This document shows, one piece after another, positions 1 through 12,700 of a stretch of DNA of 64,000 nucleotides. Positions within the stretch are counted from its first letter, which is position 1. Every line of letters begins with the position of its first letter. The notes under the pieces were generated by a model that saw only the letters and a list, made by a program, of their open reading frames with translations, ran no database searches and was not told where the DNA came from. The translations under genes and the position numbers were made by a program. Source of the stretch: Phoenix dactylifera (Eukaryota; Streptophyta; Magnoliopsida; Arecales; Arecaceae); the NCBI RefSeq assembly GCF_009389715.1, contig NC_052399.1, positions 14,139,646-14,203,645 of the forward strand, given 5' to 3'.

Positions 1-784
1 GGCCCTGTCGACAATTCTGGTACTGGTGGTAGAGTGCCTGCTCGTAGTCAGGCGGGAGGAAACGACTTCGCAGGTGCTGCTTCATCTTGCGCCAGGTAGA
101 GATCTGCATCTTTTTCTGCCGCAGACGGTTGTGCTGTAGTTGCTCCCACCACGCGGAGGCTCCACCCTTCTACTTGTAGGCAACCAGCTTCACTTTTTTC
201 TGATCTGGGATCTCCATGTAATCGAAGAATTTCTCCACCTCGGCCAGCCAATCCAGAAATCCCTCGATGTGGAGGTTGCCGCTGAAGGTTGGAAGATCCA
301 CTTTTAGTCTAAAATCAGAGGAGCCATGGTCTCCTCTTTCACGCCGAAAGCCCGCTGGTTCCTGGTTCCGTTGCGGACGCCACCCGCCAACGTCGTCGTA
401 GACCCCTCTTCCATCAGGCGATCGACGTCGTCGTTCGCCCCCTGCACGCCTGAAATCAGCCTGCTCGGGGTTTCTTCTCGGGCATAGACCATCGAACTCG
501 AAGAAGGCGGGTCCTTCTTCCTCCTCTTCGGACGAGTCCATGAGGGGCTGCTGCCTATGCCGGTGGGGAAGATCTCGCACCGGTGCTGGTGGTCCACGAG
601 GGAAGGCCTCGCCGGCCGGCACCCGATCCTGGTTGAGATCTCCATGATTTCCGATCCTCAACTCTTGAAGTGCATGCTAGATGTCGCGCACAGCACCTTC
701 AAGGCCTCGGATCGCTGCCCAAAGGGCCGGCACCCCGTGATCACCGTTGCCGGGGTGAACGCTCGCAGCGCTGTCATCCGCCAT
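1..784 (-). pseudogene. Retrotransposon gag, interrupted by two stop codons, partial
   Basis: Gag encodes the structural particle protein of the retrotransposon. Translation on the minus strand from ATG at 784 stays in one frame to about position 170, with premature TAG stops at 679-677 and 172-170; homologous frame continues past both to the window edge. The N-terminal part has an Asp/Ser-rich start, a charged Glu run and Arg-rich segments. The conserved gag core begins near position 305 with the DLPTFSG motif, and a later SAWWEQLQ-type stretch is typical of plant gypsy gag. The two stops show that this copy cannot make full-length Gag unless one or both are sequence errors. Confidence 0.7.
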
Positions 785-801
785 CGAAGCAGGAGAAGCT
801 T

Positions 802-813
802 GCTCTGATACCA
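802..813 (-). other. Retrotransposon primer-binding site (initiator tRNA-Met type)
   Basis: The minus strand reads TGGTATCAGAGC, complementary to the 3' end of plant initiator tRNA-Met and the commonest plant retrotransposon PBS. It sits two bases from the LTR edge at 816 and 18 nt before the gag start at 784, which fixes the element's orientation. Confidence 0.85.
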
Positions 814-815
814 AA

Positions 816-1355
816 TGATGCGGGGAAGCGTGGGATTCAATCTCCTGCAGCCCGCTGCAATTCACAGCAACAGGAAACAGAGGAGTTTGGGCTCAGGAAA
901 ACAGAGCTTCAGGTTTTTTCTTCATTCACCGTGTAAAAGAAAACAAGCCAAAGGAAAAAGAGAGCGGCGGCCCTTTACACCAATCCTTTTTATAGGGCCA
1001 CGATCTCCCTCTAAACCCTAACAATAAGGACTCAATTCCTAACCAAATTCGAATTAAAACAGACTCCTAATCAAACTAAAATCAAGCCAGATTTCAAAAC
1101 AAAATTCAGACTTTAACAGACTCAAGTTCAGAAGTTTCAAACAAAGTAGGACTCAATTAAACCAACATTCAGGATCTTGTAGACCGTAGGATTGATCTCT
1201 AGGATCAGGAGATCAAGTGGGATTTGTTGAAATCCAAGGATCGCACTCCATCCGCATCGTCTTCCTTGGTTTTGTCTCGTCCATACCCACCCTGTTCCCA
1301 GGCCAGCAGAACTTTAGCAACAGGGGAATTTTCAGCAATTCCTTGATCTGCATCA
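816..1355 (-). repeat. 5' LTR of the gypsy-type element
   Basis: This 540-bp segment is bounded by TGATGC and GCATCA, the expected TG...CA inverted termini. It lies directly outside the primer-binding site. It has no long open frame. CAAAT at 1356-1360 would be one side of a 5-bp target duplication, but the other side is outside the window. The outer boundary rests only on the terminal inverted repeat. Confidence 0.6.
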
Positions 1356-1964
1356 CAAATCTACACCAGAATTTATAGATCAAAGAAAAATGATAAATGG
1401 CTATAATTTATAAGTTCTATTGTCCTAATCGTGGCACCAGAATTGTTGAGTCTATTACGGCAAAATTTTTGGAAAATGATGTTGGTAATAGTGAGAGTTC
1501 TGTATTAAAGAAAACTTTTGCTGAACTGGATCAAGTTGCAGTTCCAATTCTCATTGTACAAGAAAGAGTTATTTCTCAGCCGATTACAACAATTAATGAA
1601 GAACCTGGGCATCAAGAAGAGCCTCACATTCCTCCTCCAACTACAGTTGAGTCATTTTCTGAACTATAGGTTAGGAGATCATAAAGGAAAAGAAGGTCTG
1701 CCTTGCCTAATGACTATATTGTCTACTTACTCGAGAGTGATTTTAATATTGGGCATAATATTGATCCTGTCTCTTTTAATGAACATTAACAAGACCTGAC
1801 TCAGATAAATGGCTGAATGCCATGGAAGATGAAATGCTTTCTATGAAGAGAAATACTATTTGGGAACTTGTTGAACTTCCACCACATGTTAAGGCCATAG
1901 GTTGCAAATAGGTTTACAAATTCAAGTAAGACTCAAAAGGGAATATTGAACCACAAAAGCTAGA

Positions 1965-3440
1965 TTGGTTGCAGGGTTCACTCAGCGAGAGGGCATTGAC
2001 TATAATGAGACTTTTTCACCGGTTTCATCCAAGGATTCCTTTAGAATTATCATAGCACTTGTAGCACACTATAATTTGGAGCTTCATCAAATGGATGTTA
2101 AGACAGCGTTTTTAAATGGAGATCTCTATGAAGAAGTTTACATGAGGCAACCTGAAGGTTTTGTCGTAGAGGAAAAGAAAATTTTGGTGTGTAAGTTGAA
2201 CAAATCCATATATGGGCTCAAGCAAGCATCCCGACAATGGTATTTGAAATTTGATGAAGTTGTGACTTCTCTTGGTTTTGTTGAAAATACAGTGGACCAA
2301 TGCATTTATCTCAAGATCAGTGGAAGAAAATTCATTTTTCTTGTTTTGTATGTGGATGATATTTTACTTGCCAGCAGTGACCTAGGGTTACTTTATGAGA
2401 CAAAGAAAATGTTATCTGCTAATTTTGAAATGAAAGATCTTGGAGAAGCTTCCTTTGTACTTGGAATTGAGAGACAGCGTGATAGAGACCGTGGCTTGTT
2501 GGGACTTTCACAGAAGACATACATACGACGCATCCTAGAGAGGTTCAATATGCAAAAGTGTGCACTTGGTGATGTACCTATTGTAAAAGGGGATAAGTTT
2601 AGCAAATCCCAATGTCCAAAGAATAAACTTGAAAGAAAATCTTTGAAGAACATACCGTATGCAAGTGTTGTAGGGAGCCTGATGTATGCTCAAGTTTGCA
2701 TGAATAGGCCTTTATCTTACTCTTCGAGATCTGGGCCAAGAGCCATAGTTAGTTGCTGTTTCCATTTGGTTGTTCTTTCTCGTTGTTAGCAGACATAGCC
2801 TATGCAGTGAGTGTCCTTAGTAGATTTCAATCGAATCCAGGATAAGAGCATTGGAAAGCAGCTAAGAAAGTTATGAGATATTTGAAAAAAAAGGACTGAA
2901 GGTTATATGCTTACCTTTCAGCGTCAGATCATCTTGAGGTGGTAGACTACTTGGATTCTGATTTTGCAAGATGTCAAGATGATCTGAAGTCAACTTTTTG
3001 TTATATTTTTATGATGGCTGGTGGTGCTATTTTTTGGAAAAGCATTAAGCAAACTCTAGTGGCTTCCTCTACTATGCTGGATGAATTTGCGGCATGTTAT
3101 GGAGCTACAGTTCAAGCCATTTAGTTAAAGAATTTTATTTCGGAACTGAAAGTTGTTGATTCCATCTCGAGACTAATTACCATCTACTGTGATAATAGCG
3201 CAGCGTTGTTCTTTTCAAAGAATAATAAGAGTTCTGGTGGCTCTAAGCATATAGACATCAAGTACTTGATAGACAGAGATAAAGTTAAAGAAGGACAGAC
3301 AAAAAATAGAGCATATAAATACAGAGGCAATGATTGTAGACCCATTGACTAAAGGACTCGCACCGAAAGTCTTTAAGACACATATTGCCAATATGGGCAT
3401 TGTGGAAACCTTTGATATTTTTGGTTAGTGGGAGTTATTT
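1965..3440 (+). pseudogene. Copia reverse transcriptase / RNase H, broken
   Basis: Copies element RNA into DNA in functional relatives. Visible RT landmarks are an FSPVSSKDSFRII segment, MDVKTAFLNGDL, KLNKSIYGLKQASRQW and the active-site LYVDDILLA. RT proceeds to CMNRP near 2708, where an extra segment of roughly 80 bp breaks the frame; homologous frame resumes as DIAYAVSVLSRFQSNPG near 2792. RNase H follows, with DSDFA near 2958, an AGGAI segment near 3020 and YCDNSAA near 3188, then IVDPLTKGL near 3340. Stops after position 3120 and shifts confirm decay. Confidence 0.85.
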
Positions 3441-4025
3441 ATGTAAAAGAATTATGTTTTGGCTTGATCCCCTTTACAGGGTACGTAGGCAACCCATATG
3501 CTTCGGGTACAACCTCTTTCAATTATAAAAATATTTATCTTCCTATTTATAATTCTGTATTTTGTGCACAGAAATTATAATTATGTTTGAGCATGCATTG
3601 CACATATGTCTTTTATTATGATATCATTTTGATCTCGAGATATAATGCATAAAGACATGATGTGAGTCTCTTTTGAGACATGTGGCTTCTTTTGAAGCAT
3701 TTATGAGGACCGATATGAATTAGCACACCTTTGATCACATTTTGGTGCTAAGTTCATACTACATACTACCACATTGGTTGGAGGATGGGGATCCATGTCG
3801 ATAAGGATGTTAGCATTTGTAGCTGTGGAGTGGTCTTACATCGATTAAATGGTGTAACGACTTCCATGCTCAATGTTGATGTTCTTGTTGGACCGGATCA
3901 TGTATCCAAGGTGATTATCATTTGAGCTATATGTGTGGCCACTTTTGTAGTCTAACCCGAGAGTCGTTTTCAAAACAAAGTTTTTTAAATTAATATGACA
4001 ATCCGTGTTCGCCCAAGTGGGAGAA

Positions 4026-4495
4026 TGTTAGAATAATTTCAAAATATGGGCTTACACTGATTGCGTATTTTTGTTTTATAAAACGGGTTAGACGTATGGC
4101 TCAGAATGGTACTATGGTTAAGCCCAATATGATGTGTGATCATTTTGTTTTATGGGCTTTGGTGCACCTTGGATGTATAGGATTGAGTCCTATTTATTGT
4201 GGTACTTTTGGTATGTAGGCCAGGAAACCCAATTAGGGTTTTGGAGCCTTTAATGGGAAGGCTCCTCTATGTTTCCTATATGTAGGCTAGGTCCCCCTCT
4301 CCTCTCCATATGGTTGATAGCTTGCCCCATTGACGGCTATCTTTTGTGAGGAGCAAGGAAGGGAAGATCCAGCCGCTATTATTCCAGGTGATTGAGGAAC
4401 GTATTCAATATGTCTTCCGCAGGTATATCTCTTAAACTTGAATACGGTATTATTTGTGATTCTAAATCTTAGCATGTTATTATTTATGTCTAACA
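4026..4495 (+). repeat. 3' LTR of the copia element
   Basis: This 470-bp segment begins TGTTAGA and ends TCTAACA, a perfect 7-bp terminal inverted repeat. It is preceded by a purine-rich AAGTGGGAGAA tract, as expected of a polypurine tract next to a 3' LTR. The sequence following it, GTTGG at 4496-4500, would be one side of the target duplication. The matching 5' LTR is not in the window. Confidence 0.8.
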
Positions 4496-6768
4496 GTTGG
4501 GTCAGGCGAAGACGGTGCTTGGACCAACTATGAGCCCATCAAAGCCTGGAACAGTATACCCAAGATTCTCAAATATGAAGAACCTGGATGCCAACATGAA
4601 GATCCCAGAGGTCGGGAGCTGGAGCTTGAATTTAAGTTGAGGGGGAATTTTTGAAGCCAGTCCGTTGGAACAAGTCAAGCTTGACAATGCAAGAGTGTGG
4701 GGTATCGTAAACCTTTTGCCATATCTAGAAGAGAATCTGACCAAAAAAAAGTCTATCGCTAGACGAGGATGCCAATGTGCTACGACCAAGCTGGACCAAT
4801 CGTCTTGCTTATTTACCTAGCAGATTTGAAATGCTCGAAATGCAGCATAGTTTTTCCAAAGTACAGTCACACCTCCAACTCAGGTTGCCACGGTGGACCA
4901 TCTTATCTGGAAAAGGCTAATCAAAAAGTGTAATCAGGAGTCTTTTTCAGTTACCTTGGAAAGGGCATCTTATTCGATGAAATTTTCGTCTAGGTCTTTC
5001 AGAAAACACTTACTTTCCTTCTACCTTGTTTCATAGTGAGTCTTTTTCAGTTACCGGGGCATTCCCTCAACTTGGATAGATCAAATTATGCTTCAACAAC
5101 TCCATCAAGTCATAAGGAGTGGGAGGAGCTGCTATATTATAAGAGACCAAAATGTTCTGCTGTAGTTTATGGAGCATCTTATCTTCTTAGGTATTCAAGT
5201 CTAATGGCAACGCTCTATGTTGTTTAAGTAGGACTCCAAAAAGGGGTCTCTATGGAGACAAGCAATGAACAAATAAATACATGGACACGAACAACCACAT
5301 CATCCATGGTAGCTGATGAATCTAATGCTTTTTTTTTTAATTTTTTGTTTGTTGGTAGGCCTTTTTCTAGTTTTTCGTGGCATAATTTTCATTTTTTTTG
5401 GTATACAACTAAACCTTATCAACTCTCCGTCAAGTGACAAAACTATTGACTTTATCAATACGCAACGCGACACCTTTAATTTAAAAAAATAATTTTGTTT
5501 TATCAATTAGAAATTTATATTGTTGTTTTTTACAAAATTATATATTTTTTAAAAGAAATGAATATTTGAAATGAAACACTATAAGTATGTTTAGAATGCA
5601 AAGGATGATGTTTTTTTTTTTTGATAAAATTGAATAGTTATTGATATATCTTAGAACCGGCTATAACCGACGTGGCAAATCCATCAATGAGAGCTCGCCA
5701 CGTGGTCGACAGTAAAAGCACGTGTAACAGTCATTCAAATTTCAAACCTTTCTATAGTTAGTAACAGCTCAGTCCATAATCACATGTGGTTTTTTTTTCG
5801 TGCACACGGCACAAGTGAGATATGCGGACGTGATGCTCGGACAAGATACATGGGTTGTTACCTAAATAATGATCACATGTACCTTATTTGCTCGATGATG
5901 AGTGTTGACCCTCTTTTATATAAAGCACACCGAGGGATCCTTGGGTATGTCTCTCGGTTCCATTACCATGCCGTGACTCAGCCATCCCCAAACATCTGTT
6001 GTTCCTTGAGATCATCATCCAACTTAGGCGTCGAAGAATCCCTCAGCTAGATACTTTTTCTTAAGTGGATTTCCATATTTTTATTGTTTTAGGTTGGATT
6101 GATACAACAGCCACTCGGCCAAGCGCAACCATCATCATCCAACTTTCGTACCTTGGCTTAGAGATCAAGAGCAACCTCGAACCGACCTTGCCAATTTGAA
6201 CGGACAATTTGCTGTTCTTTATCGGCCATCTAGTTTGCTTGCCTCGTGATTCGGTCGAATTTCAGCAGCAACTATGATGATTATAGATTTGACAAGAAAT
6301 ATACTTAAATAAGCACCTAGTTTGTAATATATTCGAATAGATTATATTTATCATTTTCTTTTCATCAATTAATTGCATTTTATATTGTTATTCATAATAA
6401 TGGATCTCACTAAATCTGCTGGTGATTACTTAAAAGAGGTGCTTGAACTCGGTATAGTTTCCGACCTTTCATGCTCTAACCACTTCATTTTGTGGGAAAA
6501 AAATATTTAACCACCACGTACCAAATACCAATTAGGTTACGCAACGGGAAGTTTCTCAGGTCCAACCGACTCCGTTGGAAAAGCCGCGGTCTTTGTTTGG
6601 TTTCTCTGCACGGAACGCATTTTTGATTCCTGTTTCCACCCGCGGGTCGTCGTTTCCTCTTCGAAAACTTTGGAAGGAAAAGCTATTGCCCAATCTCTTC
6701 TCCTCTCTCTCCTCCCATCCCTATTCGGCCATCTCCCCATACGCCGAAGAAGATTCCGGCGAGATACG
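4496..6768. other. Intergenic, no gene recognised
   Basis: The stretch holds only short open frames without recognisable motifs. A TATA-like ATATAAA lies near 5918, about 850 bp before the next start codon, so it is a weak promoter candidate. The phrase GAGTCTTTTTCAGTTACC occurs twice (near 4939 and 5037). T-rich runs occur around 5330 and 5610. The last 200 bases before 6769 are pyrimidine-rich and probably 5' UTR of the lipid-transfer gene. Confidence 0.4.
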
Positions 6769-9700
6769 ATGATGGGGGAGGAGATGGAGTCTTGCTCGTC
6801 GACGCCCTTCGGTTCATTTACCAAGACCGACACCGATTCCTCCTTCAAGGAGTCCGAGTCGGGGACTCCCCTAGCGGCCGTGGCTGAGGCCTTCGAGGAG
6901 TTGGCGAGGTCGCTGGAGACCCGTTCCGAGGACCTCAAGGTCTCCGCCTTCTCCGACGCGTGCTCTCTCGTCTCGGTCCTCTTTGGTTTTCTCGGCTTCG
7001 CGTTCAAGTTCGCCGAGATGGAGTACGTCTCCAAGGTCGGACAATTTGTTCTCGCTCCCCACCCTCCTCTCCCCATAAATCTTTGACAGTTACTGCTTTT
7101 TTTTTTTTTTTGAAATTATGATGTTTCGTTGATATCAATGATCAAAAGGTTTGTTTTTTTTTTTTTTGGAATTGACGGGGTTTGATTTGGTGATATTATG
7201 GGAAGAAGATAAAGAAAGAAGATTGCAATTATGGCAGTTGATGAAGTATGACCTTTGGGCTTTGGCCTAGTTTCCAATTTGTTCTGCATAAGCTCTGGTG
7301 TCGTCTATCCAATTATGGAAAAATCCTGTCTGCTTGGAATGTTAAATTTCAAATGACATAGTTAATTAGGTACGACAAAGCGACTACATATGTTAGTAGT
7401 AGTTATTAGCAAAGTAAGTAAATTTGCATCTTAGAAGAAGTCTAGGAATTGCACCATTTGAGAAGAGAACGATGATGGACTGATTTAGAAGCGTTTTGGC
7501 CTTCTCATTCAAGAACTGTATGCTGATTTTAGGCATAACGTGGGAACTGACATATGCTCATTGTAAGCCTTTGGTTGATAATTTTTTATGAAAAAAATAT
7601 TCAATTTATAGATTTAGTACCATAATTCTCAATGCCACACTTGCCTACAATTGGAGTCCTGAACATAAATAATGGCAGATGATGGGGCCACTCCTATTTT
7701 TCTTCAAACATTTATGAATCTGAGAACTGATTTTTATCGTACGAGTAATTCAAGCAAACAATAATCAGTTGTTCGTTTCTTAAAATTTTCCATTTGTTGT
7801 ACCAAAATTACTTATTATAATCTAAAGTAGAAGTGTAACACTATGTCCATGTAAAGATTTAGTCCTTACCTTGATGGCTCTGCAGTATCGAGAAGCAAGT
7901 TTCATTCTTTTGCATGCATTTTGCTTTCATTCGATCCACTTTTGAGTTGAACATGGCCTTCAATTTATAATTCTACTGTTATGAGTGAATTTTGGTTCTT
8001 CATTCTCTCTATTGTATTCAATAATATTCAGCTTTGAAATTGAACTGATAATTTTTGTTCTGATTAATTTTTTCAGGTAAATGACCTAATTGAAGCATCA
8101 AAGATGTATGATACATTAAACAATATCCTAGACTATGATGTCGAACACGATACAGTTAGAAAGCAAGGAAGCCATTCGCGTAATTTGCGTAGGGTCAGAC
8201 TAGGTCTTGACCTCATCAAAGCTTTGTTTGAGAGATTTTTATCATCTGAGTATGTCTTGCACTCCTCACATTTTCTTTCACCCTTTTCCATCTTTATCTA
8301 GTTATTTTCATTTTCTTTATTAGTGTAAATACTAATCTTCATCTGGGGGAAAATACTGGTTAATAGATTCTTCATTGCATGCAATCTTTTTGTCTAGGTT
8401 CTGTTACTAGCTGGAACATGACATCAACCCACCTGTATATTTTGACTTAGTCTAGTTGGCGGTTAAGAGGAATAAAACAATTTATCAAATTACATCAGCT
8501 ATGCCCTCATCAAGTTGTACATGTGTAATTAAATGTTGATTTTTTCTAAAATAATAGATGTGCATGTGCGTGTTTAATGCAATATTATATGCTGATCTCT
8601 AACTATTCCCCCTTTTCAACATTCAATGTTGAGTTCCTACCAGTCAGCAGGTGATGGGGAATACGATCAGTGAAGTTGGAAGGAGTCCGGACCTTTATTC
8701 ATTTTTGGTCCAGAACTTTACAGGAAGTGTATAACTACAATCAAACTAAGAAAGGACAAGAAATAATGGTAGTTGCAGTTAAATAAACGAAATGCTAGTG
8801 AGTCATACTATCAATCTTTCTGTTTGAGGCTTGATTTAAACACATCATGGTGTATGCTTGAGTGCACATAAAAAATGTGGTGACAAATTGAACGGTCTTA
8901 ACACTTCCATCTGTCAAAATGAACAGCTATCATGTTATTTAATGAAATTGAGTATATGGAAGCAGGCAGTGATGATGATGTGAGGGTTATGCTAGTGATG
9001 ACCCTGACCCATTGTACTTCCAAGTGACAAAAGCATAAAATAGAGGTTAAATGCTGTGGTATGTAATAATGGATCCCTAGAAGGTGTATGAATCAATCAT
9101 GGTATAAGGGTTGTCAATGATGATACATATATGTTTTAACAAAAAGAGATCTGGAATAAGCTCATATGTCAAGGGACTGGCACAAATCAGTACGGAGTGA
9201 ACGCCATTGCAAATCATTTGTTTAGATCAGCTGGCCATTGTAGTTGGAACATTTGTGATATAATGGCCACATTAAAAAGATAAAAGGAATGATGAATTGC
9301 CGCTCTCTGGATCTATAGGTAACAAGAAACATGTGAGTTTCATAAGAGTGGATAAGTCCCTGGTAGAAATGCATGAAATCAAATGCTTCAGTATCCATGT
9401 GGCTTGCAGGATGCATTAGATATCAGTGGCATGTCACTAGTGGAGGAACTTTTCATATTATAAAGGACCTGCTATGGCTGCTTGAGAAGCCCTTGAATTA
9501 TTGGCTCATGGGCAAAGTAAGGAAGTAGTTTTGCACTTAATGTATGAAGAAAAGGATTCTACGATTCATATTGTTCTTTTAGTCATTTTCCCAAACCTCT
9601 TCTCAACAGGGTTTTTCTGTAAATGTCAAGCATGTTATGTTTCCATTCCATGGATGAAAATAGAATGACTGGAAGGGTTCTCAAGAACTACTGCTTAAGC

Positions 9701-12700
9701 AAGATTTATCTACTAGAATAGTTATTGGTTGGACTGGCTCGAGAATTCATAGTTGCAAAGTCCCCTTTTGGAATCATTAGAGGCAGCAATGAGCAGAAAA
9801 ATCAATATTGTAAGAGATGACTTTGTGAATAATTAGGATGAAATCACATCCGGAATTGGTACCGTCTTCAAGTTGCAAAATATGATACATTAAGAAGAAA
9901 GATGGTAGGAAATGCTCCATCAGAGGAAGCACCTCCTAGATCGAGGCATAAAAGTAAACAAAATATGAAGGATTACTTGGTAGTCAGAATATAGCTCCTT
10001 GTTCAGCTGGTTCTCACGAACCATTTGAAAATGTCTTAGAGTTCCCTCATATTTCTAGACATGCAGTGGAACCTGAATATGATGAGAAAATTCAAAAAAT
10101 TGTAAAAAGGGAGTTGATTGGGCAAACATATGAAGTAGGTGACTTAAGAGATTGGTGGATCTGGATACATTTCAGGCATAAGATTTTAATGCAATGGTGC
10201 AAATGGCATTTAGTGCTAGATACTAAATCTGCTAAATCAAAGTGCTGCAAAACTGCCTATTTAGATCTGCAAGAATGGAAAGTTAGTGGTTTAAATTTCT
10301 AAATGGGAAGGGTCATGGCTTCCCCAAAAATGAGGGAAAGGAAAATAGTCAAACAGAACATGAATGCATGCGGATTGGGCTATAAAAAACAAAGCATGAA
10401 AAGTTACTCTTTAGATTTCTATCATTGAATTAGGTAAATAATATCCTATGGGATTCCAATTTGGCAAATTTTACTGGATATGTAGTAGGCTTGAGAGAGA
10501 AAGGCCATCAGTCCATCTAGGGTAGACTACTCTTTAATCTCAATTACTATGATGGAATATGATTCAGATGAAGGGCGACATTAGAAAAGGGTGGCTCCTA
10601 GATCATTTAGAAAGAAAACACAAGGTGACAGATAACAAAGAAGAAATGGGCTCGAGTTCAGTTTTACCAAATGATTGGTGCTATGGATCTCCCGGAGTGA
10701 AGCTTCAAGGAATGCTTGATAGGGAGAGAAAAAAAAAACAAAGAAGAAAAAGAAGCTACTGTTCAAAGTCTTAGGCCCTGTTTGGGGGAGCTGTTAGTAG
10801 TAGAGCTTTTGGAAGTAGAGCTGTCTGAAGCAGAGCGTTTATAAAAAGCTATTTGCTGTTTGGTAACTATATTTCTAAAGTGCTGTAGCACTTTAACATG
10901 TGTTTGGCAAACAAATTGAGAAAGTACTTTTGTGTGACAAAATGACCATAAAGGACATTACCGATATTATATAACAGAGCATAATTAAATATTATATATA
11001 TTAATACATAAATATATGATATAGTATAATATTAATGTAATGTAATATAATATTATTATAATATAGTACTATAACATTATGTATTATAGAATAATAATTT
11101 AATATAATATTAAATTATTTAACATAACATATCAATGTATTATGATATAATGTAATATAATATTATATTTATAGTATAATATAATAATAAATATACAAAA
11201 TATTATAATTATTAGTGTAAATTAATTTTTCATCCTTCTAATGATCATTTATCTCTCTAACAAATTTTCTAGCTAGGTGATAAAATGGTTAAATAATTAC
11301 TAATATTTTTATTTATTTATTTATTTACTTAGATCAGATTATTTGCCACTCACTCATTATTTTTCTTTTTATTTATTTATTTATTAATTATTTTATTTCA
11401 CTGAAATATAGAGGGGTCGCCGACCATAGGTGGTGGCCGGCATGGTGCAGATTACGAGCTCCCAAAACAAAAAAAAAGGAAAAAAAGAAGAGGAAGATGG
11501 AACAGAGGCGGCGTTGAGAGGAAGAAGAAGATAGAGAGGGAGAGGGAGTGGATGGGTGAGAGAGGAAGAGGCAGGATGAGGATTTTGGAAAAAAAGTGTG
11601 ATTTAAATAGGGGTATTTTGGTCCAAAAAACAGCTTTCCGATAAAGCTGAAAACATCGTTTTCGGAAAGCTCCAAATTGGAGTTTTTCCCCAAAAGCTGT
11701 TTTCAGCTTCCCGCAAAAGCTGAAACAGCTTTCCGAAAATTTTACTAAACACCATTTTTTAACTAAAAGTACTTTTGGAGGGCCAAAAAGTGCTTTTTGG
11801 TCCTCCAAAAGCTTTCCCAAACATGGCCTTAGGCCCTGTTTGAGGGAGCTGTTGGCAGTAGAGCTGTTGGAAGTAGAGCTGTCTGAAGTAGAGCTGTTAT
11901 AAAAAGCTATTTGCTGTTTGGTAACTACATTTATAAAGTGCTGTGGCACTTTAACATGGTAAACAAACTGAAAAAGTACTTTTGTATGACAAAATGACCA
12001 TAAAGGACATTACTAGTATTATAAACCAGAGCATAATAAAATATAATATGTATTAATACATAAAAATATAATATAGTATAATATTAATATAATATAATAT
12101 AATATAATATTATTACAATATAGTACTATAACATTGTGTACTATAGAATTTTAATTTAATATAATATTAAATTATTTAACATAACATATCAATATATTAT
12201 GGTATAATGTAATATAATATTATATTTATAGTATAATCAATAATAAATGTATAAAATATTATAATTATTAGTGTAAATTCATTTTTCTTCCTTTTGATGA
12301 CCATTTGCAGTTAGCCAGCGGCAGTCTCGACGGAAGGAAGCCAAGGCGGACGCACGTTGCCGTGGGCGGACGCCGCCGCCCAAAAGGGCACCCCACGATT
12401 TCCAATATCATCAAAAATATGAGCATAAATTAATTTTCCATAATATAACATAATATTAAATTATTTAACATAATATATTAACATATTATGATATAATGTA
12501 ATATAATATTATATTTATAGTATAATACATAATAAAGGTATAAAATATTATAATTATTAGCATAAATTAATTTCTCATAATATAATATAATATTAAATTA
12601 TTTAACATAACATATTAATGTATTATGATACAATATTATATTATATTTATAGTATAATACAATAATAAAAATATAAAATTTTTTAATTATTAGCGTAAAT

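Larger units (their letters stand above)
1..1355 (-). mobile_element. Ty3/gypsy-type LTR retrotransposon, 5' part, cut by the left window edge
   Basis: Read on the minus strand, this is the 5' end of an LTR retrotransposon: LTR (1355-816), a 2-nt spacer, a primer-binding site (813-802), then gag from 784 running off the left edge. The LTR ends form a perfect 6-bp inverted repeat (TGATGC at 816, GCATCA at 1350-1355). The PBS reads TGGTATCAGAGC, the form complementary to plant initiator tRNA-Met. Gag is recognised by a DLPTFSG motif followed by a FLDWLAEVEKFFDY-type stretch. The element abuts a copia-type remnant of opposite orientation, so it probably inserted into it. Pol and the 3' LTR lie outside the window. 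The gypsy assignment rests on gag style only. Confidence 0.75.
1397..4495 (+). mobile_element. Ty1/copia retrotransposon, 5'-truncated and decayed
   Basis: Order on the plus strand: end of integrase (about 1397-1670, with FYCPNRGTRIVES), reverse transcriptase (about 1800-2710), RNase H (about 2790-3430), a 600-bp untranslated stretch, a polypurine tract near 4015-4025, and a 3' LTR (4026-4495). The order integrase then RT identifies copia. RT keeps MDVKTAFLNGDL and the catalytic LYVDDILLA motif. Frame breaks are many: a TAG replaces Trp near 1908, a second stop follows near 1927, an insertion of about 80 bp lies near 2709-2790, and RNase H has further stops. Gag, protease and the integrase core are absent, probably split off by the gypsy insertion on the left. 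Confidence 0.85.
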
